DNA from: Flavobacteriaceae bacterium
GTDB lineage: Bacteria; Bacteroidota; Bacteroidia; Flavobacteriales; Flavobacteriaceae
Length of the DNA stretch: 64,000 nucleotides
Direction of reading: 5' to 3'
Assembly (NCBI GenBank): GCA_027490305.1
Contig: JAIXYI010000036.1
Location: forward strand, 144,989 to 208,988
Shown here: positions 43,904-52,283 of the stretch, one piece after another
How positions within the stretch are numbered: position 1 is the stretch's first letter
How the letters are laid out: each line of letters starts with the position of its first letter
Translations under genes and position numbers: made by a program
The notes under the pieces: model-generated
The model's input: the letters and a program-made list of their open reading frames with translations, nothing else
Told to the model about the DNA's origin: nothing
Database searches by the model: none

Positions 43904-45340
43904 ATGCTGTTTAATTCGCTACAATACGCCCTTTTCTTTCCAGTCGTCTTCGTGCTGTACTGGTTCGTGACCCAGAAGAACCTGAAATGGCAGAACATCA
44001 TGCTTTTGGCTGCCAGTTATTTCTTTTATGGTTGTTGGGATTGGCGCTTCGTTTTCCTGCTGGCTTTTTCCACAGCGCTGGATTTCTACTCAGGACTGGC
44101 TATCCACCACAACGAGACCAAAGCGAGAAGGAAGATGTGGTTGGTCATTAGTGTTTGTATCAACCTTGGTTTCCTTGGCTTTTTTAAGTATTATAACTTC
44201 TTTATTGAGTCTTTTGCCGAATTGATACAGCATTTTGGCATGCGTCCTCATTACAGCACGTTGAGGATCATCCTGCCTGTGGGGATTTCGTTCTACACTT
44301 TTCATGGACTATCCTACGTTTTTGATATCTACAACCGACGCATTGAACCAACGCGAAACCTTGTCAATTATACCCTCTTTGTGAGCTTTTTCCCATTGCT
44401 CGTAGCCGGTCCGATTGAGCGTGCCACGCACCTCCTTCCGCAGATTGAAAAGCCCCGGCGATTCAGTGCTTCCGGCGCAGTGGACGGGCTTCGACAGGTG
44501 TTGTGGGGACTTTTCAAGAAGATTGTGATTGCCGACAACTGTGCGCAGTTTGCCAATATGCTTTTCGACCATCCGGAATCGTATTCATGGTCGACGCTCA
44601 TTCTCGGGCCTCTTTTCTTCGCCTTCCAGATTTATGGGGATTTTTCGGGCTATTCTGACATTGCGCTGGGGTCTGCCCGGATCCTGGGCTTCGAATTGCT
44701 TAAGAACTTCAGTTTCCCTTATTTCTCGCGCGACATGGCCGAGTTCTGGCGCCGCTGGCATATCTCGCTGTCCTCGTGGTTCAAGGACTACCTTTATATT
44801 CCGCTGGGCGGCAGTAAGGTGGGGATGTGGACTAAGATACGGAACACGTTTATTATCTTCATCGTTAGTGGCTTTTGGCATGGTGCGGCCTGGACATACC
44901 TTCTTTGGGGATTCATTAACGCCGTTTTCGTATTGCCTTCCGTCATTTTCAAGGGGAATAAAAACATTGACATTATCGGCAAGGGTCGTTTCTTTCCGCC
45001 GCTTGGGGATTTTCTTAAGATGATGTTCACGTTTTTTGTGTCTCAACAGATACTCTGGGTGTTTTTCCGTGCCCGGACGGTTCATGATGCGTTCTCGTAC
45101 CTGGCATCTATTTTTACCGGCCAGATAGGAGAGAAGGCCTTTGAAGTGCCTATTTACATCATCCTTTTAGTGGTGGGCTTTATGTTCATCGAATGGATAG
45201 GGCGTGAAGACAATTTCGCCATTGAAAAACTGGGGCTTCGATGGCCAAAGCCAGTCAGGTGGGCATTCTATTACCTGTTGGGCTTCCTCGTGTTCCTTTA
45301 TTTCGGAAAAGAAGAACAATTCATTTACTTTCAATTCTGA
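43904..45340 (+). CDS. MBOAT family O-acyltransferase (AlgI-like)
   Basis: The 478-residue integral membrane protein has about ten hydrophobic segments. Conserved MBOAT blocks are visible: ILPVGISFYTFHGLSYVFDIYN, SFFPLLVAGPIERA, YGDFSGYSDIALGSARILGF, MAEFWRRWHISLSSWFKDYLYIPLGGSK, and FIVSGFWHGAAWTYLLWGFINA with the catalytic His. Proteins of this type move acyl groups across the inner membrane to exported polysaccharide, usually with a periplasmic SGNH partner. Such a partner follows directly. Confidence 0.94.
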   Translation: MLFNSLQYALFFPVVFVLYWFVTQKNLKWQNIMLLAASYFFYGCWDWRFVFLLAFSTALDFYSGLAIHHNETKARRKMWLVISVCINLGFLGFFKYYNFFIESFAELIQHFGMRPHYSTLRIILPVGISFYTFHGLSYVFDIYNRRIEPTRNLVNYTLFVSFFPLLVAGPIERATHLLPQIEKPRRFSASGAVDGLRQVLWGLFKKIVIADNCAQFANMLFDHPESYSWSTLILGPLFFAFQIYGDFSGYSDIALGSARILGFELLKNFSFPYFSRDMAEFWRRWHISLSSWFKDYLYIPLGGSKVGMWTKIRNTFIIFIVSGFWHGAAWTYLLWGFINAVFVLPSVIFKGNKNIDIIGKGRFFPPLGDFLKMMFTFFVSQQILWVFFRARTVHDAFSYLASIFTGQIGEKAFEVPIYIILLVVGFMFIEWIGREDNFAIEKLGLRWPKPVRWAFYYLLGFLVFLYFGKEEQFIYFQF

Positions 45341-45342
45341 TC

Positions 45343-46248
45343 ATGCGTCGATTCCTAAAACAAATTTTCGTATTCCTTGGCCTGTCAGCAGTATTTTATG
45401 TGCTTTTTGGGCTGTTCCTGCTACCCTCATTACTAGAGTGGCGCATGGGAATCAATATCGAACAGCAGTTGGAAAAGTCTTTTTCCTATGCCAAAACCCG
45501 AAAGTACGACATGGTCGTGATGGGTAATTCGCGCATGTTCTGTGGCGTTAATCCAGATAAGATTTCGATACCCGCCTATAACTTTTCCCACAACAACGAT
45601 TCCTATAACCAATTGTACTGGAAGCTTGAATGGTTGAAGGAACACGGTAAGAAAATCGATTATCTCGTGTTAGGTGTGGACTACTTCCAGTTTGGAATTT
45701 TTTCAGATTCACGCAATTACGCCTACTTTAAGTACTTGGGCGAAGGTTATCAGGCTGATTATCCAAAGAAAGATTATCGCTTGCTTTACTATAAAGAACT
45801 GTTACGTCCGGTCAAAGTGAGGAGCCTTTTCAAAAAGGAAGTGGAAGACCTTCACGATGTAAAACCAAATGGACAGTATCTGCGTTTCGGCGTGCCCAAA
45901 GAAGGCGCATTTATTCGCCGTGAGAAGAAAACCGTACCACTGCAATTCGAATACTTCAAACGTATATTGCTCGAGTGTCAAGCGAATGGTATCAGAGTTT
46001 TTCTCGTGATGCCGCCCCTCAGGGAAGCTGAAATGCGAAATTACACGCCAGAAGAGGTCGCGAACTTTGAGCGCTTAATGAAAGGGTTTCTTAAAAAAGG
46101 CAAAGTGGACTACTTCAACTTTTCGTGTGACCCACATTTTAAATGGAACGATTTTATCGACTTTACACACCTAAGCCAGACGGCTGCAGATCGTTTCAGT
46201 ACCCAGCTTAATGATTCGATTTCAAAGTCGCTGAAAGATGGACTTTGA
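45343..46248 (+). CDS. SGNH/AlgX-like partner of the MBOAT acyltransferase
   Basis: Start at MRRFLKQIFVFLGLSAVFYVLFGLFLLPSLL (45343), a membrane anchor; the track ORF starts inside the MBOAT gene. The 301-residue protein has VVMGNSRMFCGVNP (58-71), where Ser63 could be the SGNH nucleophile. Near the C-terminus KWNDFIDFTHLSQTAADRFS supplies an Asp-His pair. This fits periplasmic acetyltransferase partners of AlgI-type proteins. Primary-sequence similarity is weak, so the call rests on motifs and context. Confidence 0.7.
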   Translation: MRRFLKQIFVFLGLSAVFYVLFGLFLLPSLLEWRMGINIEQQLEKSFSYAKTRKYDMVVMGNSRMFCGVNPDKISIPAYNFSHNNDSYNQLYWKLEWLKEHGKKIDYLVLGVDYFQFGIFSDSRNYAYFKYLGEGYQADYPKKDYRLLYYKELLRPVKVRSLFKKEVEDLHDVKPNGQYLRFGVPKEGAFIRREKKTVPLQFEYFKRILLECQANGIRVFLVMPPLREAEMRNYTPEEVANFERLMKGFLKKGKVDYFNFSCDPHFKWNDFIDFTHLSQTAADRFSTQLNDSISKSLKDGL

Positions 46249-46930
46249 GGTTGTTCTTGAGAATGTGGCAGAGGCTTCACTGGCGGCTCGCTACGGCGCC
46301 AAGCGCATCGAACTTTGTGGCGCCCTCGAAGTAGGAGGTATCACGCCTTCAGTTGCGGTTATCGAAGCCTGTTCCAATATCGCCTGTGAACTTCACGTTA
46401 TGATTCGGCCCCGACCGGGAGATTTCGTATATACAGAGTGGGAGATTGCCGTAATGAAACGCGACATAGAACTTGCAGCGTCATTCGGCGCGACAGGTGT
46501 TGTTTTTGGACTGCTTAACGCGTTCGGAGATGTCGATGCTGAATCCACAAGGTCGCTCGCCCAAAAGGCAAAACAGCTAGGGCTTCAAGTGACGTTTCAT
46601 AGGGCTATCGATTTTGTTCCTGACATGGTGGCCGGTATAGAAACGCTGATTGGGTTGGGCATTGATCGCATCCTTACCTCAGGAGGCAAGGCGAATGTAG
46701 ATCAAGGTTGGCAGGATGTCGCCACACTTCACGACCATTTCCGGGGCAGGATACAGGTAATGGCGGGTGGCGGTGTGAATCTCGAAAACGCTACAAGGTT
46801 GAAAGGCCGCATAGACGCGTTACATTTCAATGTACGGAAGCCGCGAAGCACATCTGGTCTTTCCATGGGTGTAAGCTATGACTTGGATGAAGACAAAATA
46901 GCAGCCATTTCAAAACTGCTACAAACCTGA
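46238..46930 (+). CDS. cutC: CutC family protein
   Basis: The 230-residue TIM-barrel protein has FEVVLENVAEASLAARYGAKRIELCGALEVGGITPS (3-38), HVMIRPRPGDFVYTEWEI, VTFHRAIDF and ILTSGGKANVDQGW. These identify CutC, once linked to copper tolerance, with a debated role. It overlaps the end of the SGNH gene by 11 bases, so it is cotranscribed with the polysaccharide genes. No copper-related gene is nearby. Confidence 0.95.
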   Translation: MDFEVVLENVAEASLAARYGAKRIELCGALEVGGITPSVAVIEACSNIACELHVMIRPRPGDFVYTEWEIAVMKRDIELAASFGATGVVFGLLNAFGDVDAESTRSLAQKAKQLGLQVTFHRAIDFVPDMVAGIETLIGLGIDRILTSGGKANVDQGWQDVATLHDHFRGRIQVMAGGGVNLENATRLKGRIDALHFNVRKPRSTSGLSMGVSYDLDEDKIAAISKLLQT

Positions 46931-46931
46931 T

Positions 46932-47672
46932 ATGGAATTTTTTTTCGATCCCCTATGCACTTTCGTCGCATGCAGCTTGCTGGCAGCGGCTATCTGGAAA
47001 TGGTGGCGTAAGCGGGTTGGGGTCATCGTATTTTGTTTTGGGGTGCTATGGTTTGTACTTTTCGTGATAACGCCACTGCCCATCTGGCTATGCGCATGCT
47101 ATGAACGGTCAGTCACAGCGTATCCAATGACCGATCCCCGTATGAAGGATGCCCAGATTCCGGTGCTTTCGCTCGGTGGTGGAATATCAGATGATCCGCA
47201 CCTGGTTGATTCCGATCGTCTCACACCGGCCTCCCGCGCGCGTCTCATTCGTAGCGTTTCTATCTACAGACTGGCGCCGGGACGTAAGATTATTTTTTCC
47301 GGAAGTTCAACGTTTGCTGCCCTTGACAATGCAGATGTAACGGCGCAGGCGGCATTGGATGTGGGCGTTGATCCTGCAGATACCCTTAAATTAAAGCATT
47401 GTTACACTACCCGCGAGGAAGCACGTGAGTTTGCCAAGAGGTTCGGCAAAAGACCATTTTTTCTGGTGACGGACGCCATTCATATGCCGCGGGCCCTACA
47501 GTCGTTTCGGGCCCTGGGTTTGAAGCCGATGCCTGTTCCGTGCAATTACCTGGTCCAGTTTGGGCAGAAATCCAATCCTTATCACTGGAAACCCGATTTC
47601 GCCAAGGCCATGGTCACGAAACGGCTATTCCACGAGTATGCGGGCACACTTTACTATAAATGGCGACAATAA
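46932..47672 (+). CDS. YdcF/ElyC family membrane protein (DUF218)
   Basis: The 246-residue protein has two N-terminal membrane helices (CTFVACSLLAAAIWKWW; VGVIVFCFGVLWFVLFVITPLPIWL) and a DUF218 domain. The domain shows IPVLSLGGGISDDP, IIFSGSSTF and LVTDAIHMPRALQSFRALGLKPMPVP. ElyC in E. coli affects undecaprenyl-phosphate carrier metabolism, which would suit a polysaccharide cluster, but the role here is inference. Confidence 0.87.
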   Translation: MEFFFDPLCTFVACSLLAAAIWKWWRKRVGVIVFCFGVLWFVLFVITPLPIWLCACYERSVTAYPMTDPRMKDAQIPVLSLGGGISDDPHLVDSDRLTPASRARLIRSVSIYRLAPGRKIIFSGSSTFAALDNADVTAQAALDVGVDPADTLKLKHCYTTREEAREFAKRFGKRPFFLVTDAIHMPRALQSFRALGLKPMPVPCNYLVQFGQKSNPYHWKPDFAKAMVTKRLFHEYAGTLYYKWRQ

Positions 47673-48307
47673 CACAACGCGTGCTTATCAGGTTTACTGA
47701 CGTGGTCTTGTCGGTTTTCGCTATCGTGATAGGGTTGCCATTTTTCCTGCTGCTGATTGTTGTAATGGTATTGGTGCAGGGATTACCGGTGCTGTTTTGG
47801 CAGAAACGGGGCGGTCGTAACTGCGAACCCTTTAACATGTGCAAATTAAGGACGATGCGGAACAACACAGAGGACGAGTTGGGAATCACGCGCGGACTAC
47901 ATGACGACCGCATAACGCCACTGGGTGCATTGCTGAGGAAATATAAGATCGACGAGTTGCCACAGTTCCTCAACGTCCTTAAAGGCGATATGTCGGTGGT
48001 CGGTTCCAGGCCCCAGGTGATGTTTTATGTGGAAAAGGATCACGGTCTCTATTCGCAGATACTGAAAGAACGACCCGGGCTGCTCAGTCCGGCGGCCATA
48101 GAGTTTCGAGATGAGGAAGAGCTTCTGGGAATGGTGCCAAATCCCCGGCAAGTATATGAGGAACAACTTCTGCCCTTGAAATCGCAAATGGACATTGATT
48201 TGGCCACAAACCTCACCTACCGAAAATATCTCAGTGTAATTATTGTCTACCTGGTGTCCGTACTGTTCAATAAAGGACGATATTCCGGGAAGTCCTTGCG
48301 GCTTTAA
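47660..48307 (+). CDS. Initiating phosphoglycosyl transferase-like protein (second)
   Basis: The 215-residue protein has one long hydrophobic segment (VVLSVFAIVIGLPFFLLLIVVMVLVQ), LFWQKRGGRNCEPFNMCKLRTM, and [24 protein letters not shown], the monotopic PGT signatures. The usual VGPRP is VGSRP, and the C-terminal part (RPGLLSPAAIEFRDEEELLG) differs from the first PGT at 41156. Two initiating enzymes in one cluster suggest two lipid-linked products or specificities. It overlaps the YdcF-like gene. Confidence 0.9.
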   Translation: MATITQRVLIRFTDVVLSVFAIVIGLPFFLLLIVVMVLVQGLPVLFWQKRGGRNCEPFNMCKLRTMRNNTEDELGITRGLHDDRITPLGALLRKYKIDELPQFLNVLKGDMSVVGSRPQVMFYVEKDHGLYSQILKERPGLLSPAAIEFRDEEELLGMVPNPRQVYEEQLLPLKSQMDIDLATNLTYRKYLSVIIVYLVSVLFNKGRYSGKSLRL

Positions 48308-48332
48308 CGTTTTTTTTATACTTTCACAGAAT

Positions 48333-49487
48333 ATGAATATCGCAGTTCAAGAAAGAATCTGGTTGTCTTCACCGCACATGGGCGGTTCGGAGGAGAAGTA
48401 TGTCAAACAGGCATTCGATTCAAACTGGGTCGCGCCTTTAGGGCCAAATGTCAATGCGTTTGAGCAGTCACTTGAAAGCTATCTGGCTGAAGGCGTATTT
48501 GTGGGTGCCCTTAGCTCAGGAACGGCGGCCATACACCTCGGCCTGGTATTGTTGGGAGTGGGAAAAGGGGATGAGGTTATCTGCCAGAGTATGACGTTTT
48601 CGGCCTCCGCGAACCCTATCCTTTATCAGGGGTCAACACCTATTTTTGTAGATAGCGAACCCGGCACATGGAACATGTGTCCTGAAGCACTCGAAACGGC
48701 CTTGAAAGACCGCATAGCGAAAGGTCGTAGGCCGAAAGCTGTTATTGCAGTTCATTTATATGGGGTTCCGTTTCTTTATGATGAGATACGTGAGGTGTGC
48801 GACCGTTATGAAGTGCCATTGCTTGAAGACGCCGCAGAGGCGCTGGGCAGTACCTATCGTGGTCGCAAGTGTGGTACGTTGGGAGACATCGGCGTGCTCT
48901 CCTTCAATGGGAACAAAATCATTACGACTTCGGGCGGTGGGGCCATCGTATGCCACACCAAAGATCAAAAAGAACGGGCGGTATTTTTTTCCACTCAGTC
49001 AAGGGATGCTGCGCCCCATTACCAGCACAGCGAGATAGGTTATAACTATCGCATGAGTAACATTTGCGCGGGTATCGGATGCGGACAGATGGAGGTTTTG
49101 GATTCCCATGTCCTGGCGCGTCGGAAGATGCACGATTTTTACGCGCAACTCCTAGCTGACGTTGGAGGAGCAACGGTCTTTTCAGTGCCAAACGATTACA
49201 GTTTTGCTAATTACTGGCTGACTGCGATTACTTTGGATGCGTCCGCTACCAGAGAGGGTAGAACCAGAGAGGATCTTCGATTATTTTTGGAAAACCTTAC
49301 CATTGAGTCGCGTCCGCTTTGGAAGCCGATGCACCTGCAGCCTATTTTTCACGATGCGCCTTATTATGGCGGCACGGTGTCGGAGGACCTCTTCCGGGAC
49401 GGGCTCTGCCTGCCGTCAGGTTCTAACCTGACAGATGCAGACCGTATGCGTCTGTCTGAGGCGTTCAACGTATTTTTTGGAGAATGA
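48333..49487 (+). CDS. DegT/DnrJ/EryC1/StrS family aminotransferase
   Basis: Start at MNIAVQERIWLSSPHMGGSEEKYVKQAFDSNWVAPLGPNV (48333); the track ORF begins in the preceding gene. The 384-residue PLP enzyme has ALSSGTAAIHLGLVLLGVGKGDEVI, LEDAAEALGSTYRGRKCGTLGDIGVLSFNGNKIITTSGGGAIV, in which the Lys at about 195 binds PLP, and YNYRMSNICAGIGCGQMEVL. It resembles PglE-type sugar aminotransferases and would act on a 4-keto sugar made by the dehydratase encoded next. Confidence 0.93.
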   Translation: MNIAVQERIWLSSPHMGGSEEKYVKQAFDSNWVAPLGPNVNAFEQSLESYLAEGVFVGALSSGTAAIHLGLVLLGVGKGDEVICQSMTFSASANPILYQGSTPIFVDSEPGTWNMCPEALETALKDRIAKGRRPKAVIAVHLYGVPFLYDEIREVCDRYEVPLLEDAAEALGSTYRGRKCGTLGDIGVLSFNGNKIITTSGGGAIVCHTKDQKERAVFFSTQSRDAAPHYQHSEIGYNYRMSNICAGIGCGQMEVLDSHVLARRKMHDFYAQLLADVGGATVFSVPNDYSFANYWLTAITLDASATREGRTREDLRLFLENLTIESRPLWKPMHLQPIFHDAPYYGGTVSEDLFRDGLCLPSGSNLTDADRMRLSEAFNVFFGE

Positions 49488-49495
49488 TAGTTTTG
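49488..49495 (+). promoter_or_regulatory. Possible internal -7 box before the PglF-like gene
   Basis: TAGTTTTG fits TAnnTTTG and overlaps the end of the preceding gene, 15 bases before the ATG. No -33 element is seen. Confidence 0.35.
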
Positions 49496-49510
49496 TAGGA
49501 ATATAGTCAA

Positions 49511-51466
49511 ATGATAAACAGCATTAGGGAACGGGCAACAGCTTTATTGTCGCAACTATGGGACGGCAGTCTCAAGGATGTACGGTATCTGCCGCGTTGG
49601 ATCATCCTCTCACTCGATATGACGATCGTGTCGCTTTGCGCGTACGGAACGTTCAAACTACTGCGCGAGATGCACCTCTATTACGTAAGCAGTGGTTATC
49701 TCTTGATGACGATAGCGGTGTATTTGGTACTCAACCTTTTTTTCTTTTGGGTGTTCCGTACCTATTCTGGCATCATCAGGCACTCATCCTTCATTGACGC
49801 GGTGAAGATATTCGTGGCGTTGTTTATGACGTTGCTCGGACTGGTAATTATTAATTTTTCCTTCCTCTTTTTAACCGGTGTCAAACTTTACCTCAATGTA
49901 GGTTTGTTCATCAACTTTATCTTGTCTTTCTTCTGCCTGTTCCTGTATCGGGTTATCGTGAAGCAGTCTTTCGAGGTCTACTTTTCTGATCAAAGTTCCG
50001 ATGATCTCATGCAGGCCCTTGTATATGGTGCCGATGCCAATGCGATGGCGGTAGCCAATGCCCTGCGATTTGAGAGGCCGATGCGTTTCCGTATAGTTGG
50101 ATTCGTCGAAAAGAACAGCCAGAACACCTCAAAAAGAATCCTTAATCTACCTATTTTCAGCCTTACCCGTCGTATCCCCGTAATCATGCGTTCTATTGAG
50201 GCGGATGCACTCATTATTGCAGATAAGAGTCTTTCCAAGGATGAGAAACTGGCTATAGTCGAAGAGTGTATTGAATATAACTATAAAGTCTACACGGTTC
50301 CGCTGATTAGTGACTGGGAAGACCGAAAGGAAATCTCGAGTAAGGTTACCAATTTCAAGATACAGGATTTGTTAGAGCGCAAACCGATTGTGCTCGACAA
50401 CCAGTCGATTTCTGCTGAATTACAGAATAAAACCGTCTTGATAACGGGTGCGGCGGGGTCCATCGGCAGCGAGATTACGCGACAGGTAATGTTGTTCCGT
50501 CCGGCGACTGTTGTGATGCTGGACCAGGCTGAAACACCCTTGCACAACCTGAGTATCGAAATTGCGCAGAACTTTTCTGGAATCGAAACGCGATGTGTAA
50601 TTGCGGATATCCGTAACAAGGCAAGTATAGAGACTACGTTTGCGAAGTACAAACCGGATGTCGTTTTCCATGCAGCAGCCTACAAACACGTGCCGTTGAT
50701 GGAGGAGAACCCTTCGCAAGCCGTTTTTGTAAATGTAATGGGTACGAAGAATCTTGCTGACCTGTCCTGCTTCCATGGTGTGTCCAAGTTTGTAATGGTC
50801 TCTACCGACAAAGCGGTGAATCCGAGTAACGTAATGGGAGCAAGTAAGCGCATTGCTGAAATGTATGTGCAAGCGATGCATTATCTTGGTCGCGAACGTG
50901 GCGATTGCCAGACACGTTTTGTCACAACCCGTTTTGGTAATGTTTTGGGGTCAAACGGATCTGTTGTTCCGCTGTTTACAGAGCAGATCGCGAAAGGCGG
51001 CCCGGTAACAATCACCCACCCTGAAATCATCCGTTATTTCATGACCATTCCCGAGGCCTGCCAGCTCGTGTTGGAGGCTGGCGCGATGGGGCGTGGTGGC
51101 GATATTTATATCTTTGATATGGGCAAACCGGTCAAGATCATTGATCTGGCTACCAAAATGATCCGTCTGGCGGGCTACGTCCCGGAAAAGGATATCAAGA
51201 TCAAGATTGTGGGACTGCGTCCCGGGGAGAAACTTTATGAAGAGCTACTTAACGATAGTGCGCAAACACTGCCCACGCACCACGAGAAAATCATGATTTC
51301 TAAGGAAATCACCAGCGATTACGTTACGATACAGGACGCGGTCGCCGACCTGATTGACCTCGCCGAAAGGGGGACAGCGATCGATATTGTTGCAAAGATG
51401 AAAGCGATTGTTCCTGAGTACCTGAGCCTTAATTCGGAGTACCAATTTTTGGACGCCAGTCGATGA
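49511..51466 (+). CDS. PglF/CapD-like membrane nucleotide-sugar 4,6-dehydratase
   Basis: The 651-residue protein has four N-terminal membrane helices (for example WIILSLDMTIVSLCAYGTF, LLMTIAVYLVLNLFFFWVF). A CoA-binding-like domain (ALVYGADANAMAVANALRFE...) follows, then a Polysacc_synt_2 SDR domain. The latter has VLITGAAGSIGSEI (about 308-321), AAYKHVPLMEENPSQAV and STDKAVNPSNVMGASKRIAEMY, where Met replaces the usual SDR Tyr, as is normal for PglF/WbpM enzymes. It makes UDP-4-keto-6-deoxy-HexNAc, a substrate for the adjacent aminotransferase. Confidence 0.93.
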   Translation: MINSIRERATALLSQLWDGSLKDVRYLPRWIILSLDMTIVSLCAYGTFKLLREMHLYYVSSGYLLMTIAVYLVLNLFFFWVFRTYSGIIRHSSFIDAVKIFVALFMTLLGLVIINFSFLFLTGVKLYLNVGLFINFILSFFCLFLYRVIVKQSFEVYFSDQSSDDLMQALVYGADANAMAVANALRFERPMRFRIVGFVEKNSQNTSKRILNLPIFSLTRRIPVIMRSIEADALIIADKSLSKDEKLAIVEECIEYNYKVYTVPLISDWEDRKEISSKVTNFKIQDLLERKPIVLDNQSISAELQNKTVLITGAAGSIGSEITRQVMLFRPATVVMLDQAETPLHNLSIEIAQNFSGIETRCVIADIRNKASIETTFAKYKPDVVFHAAAYKHVPLMEENPSQAVFVNVMGTKNLADLSCFHGVSKFVMVSTDKAVNPSNVMGASKRIAEMYVQAMHYLGRERGDCQTRFVTTRFGNVLGSNGSVVPLFTEQIAKGGPVTITHPEIIRYFMTIPEACQLVLEAGAMGRGGDIYIFDMGKPVKIIDLATKMIRLAGYVPEKDIKIKIVGLRPGEKLYEELLNDSAQTLPTHHEKIMISKEITSDYVTIQDAVADLIDLAERGTAIDIVAKMKAIVPEYLSLNSEYQFLDASR

Positions 51467-51483
51467 CACCCGGTTAAAATGGT

Positions 51484-51491
51484 TATATTTG
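51484..51491 (+). promoter_or_regulatory. -7 promoter box before the second export gene pair
   Basis: TATATTTG lies 17 bases before the GTG at 51509 and inside the longer ORF of the track, which argues for the downstream GTG start. Confidence 0.5.
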
Positions 51492-51508
51492 CCACAAATT
51501 ACAACATA

Positions 51509-52282
51509 GTGCGTACCACCATCCGTTTCTTTTCCTTCGTTACGCTAATCCTTCTCCTGGCATCCTGCGCTTCGCCGAAAAAAATCGAATATTTCCAGGA
51601 TATTGAACGGCTCCCTTCTTCTTTAAGTGAAAAATATGAGCCGGTATTACAACCAGACGACCTTCTCCTTATAATAGTATCGTCCTCGGAACCGGAGGCT
51701 GCAATGCCTTATAATCTTGGTTCCTATGTAAGTAATCTCGATGATTCAGAGACTATTTCGGGAGGAAACCGTTACCAGACTTACCTTATTGACAATGATG
51801 GAAACATCACATTTCCTGTAATCGGAAAACTGAAGATTGGTGGGATGACGAAGTCAGAGGCAGTCGGTTTGCTACGCAGCGAATTGCTGAAGTATATTAA
51901 AGACCCGATTATCATGCTCCGCATCGTAAACTACAAGTATTCGGTGATGGGAGAGGTCGCGCGACCAGGTAGCTTTGTTTCAGAGACCGAGCGCACAACC
52001 CTTCCGGAAGCCATCAGCCGGGCGGGTGACCTTACGATTTTTGGAAACCGTAAAGAGATACTCGTCATCCGGGAAAGCAACGGAGTCAGGACCCATAATT
52101 TTGTTGACCTGACGTCAGCAGACTTTATCAATTCACCGTTCTATTATGTAGACCAGAATGACGTTATTTACGTCAAGCCTAACCGCACCCGGGTGAATGC
52201 GTCTGCAGTAGGGCCAAACATCGGAATCGGTATTTCCATTGTTTCGCTTGCTGTAACTTTAATTGCCGTATTAACGAGATAG
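51509..52282 (+). CDS. Wza-like polysaccharide export lipoprotein (second copy)
   Basis: The track starts at 51479, but a -7 promoter box sits inside that extension. Starting at the GTG 51509 gives a normal lipoprotein signal peptide (RTTIRFFSFVTLILLLASC) with acylated Cys. The roughly 257-residue protein has the export domain (YEPVLQPDDLLLIIVSSSEPEA, IDNDGNITFPVIGKLKIGGMTKSEAVGLLRSEL) and an SLBB segment (VMGEVARPGSFVSETERTTLPEAISRAGDLTIFG). The C-terminus has a hydrophobic segment, like the first copy. Confidence 0.9.
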   Translation: MRTTIRFFSFVTLILLLASCASPKKIEYFQDIERLPSSLSEKYEPVLQPDDLLLIIVSSSEPEAAMPYNLGSYVSNLDDSETISGGNRYQTYLIDNDGNITFPVIGKLKIGGMTKSEAVGLLRSELLKYIKDPIIMLRIVNYKYSVMGEVARPGSFVSETERTTLPEAISRAGDLTIFGNRKEILVIRESNGVRTHNFVDLTSADFINSPFYYVDQNDVIYVKPNRTRVNASAVGPNIGIGISIVSLAVTLIAVLTR

Positions 52283-52283
52283 T

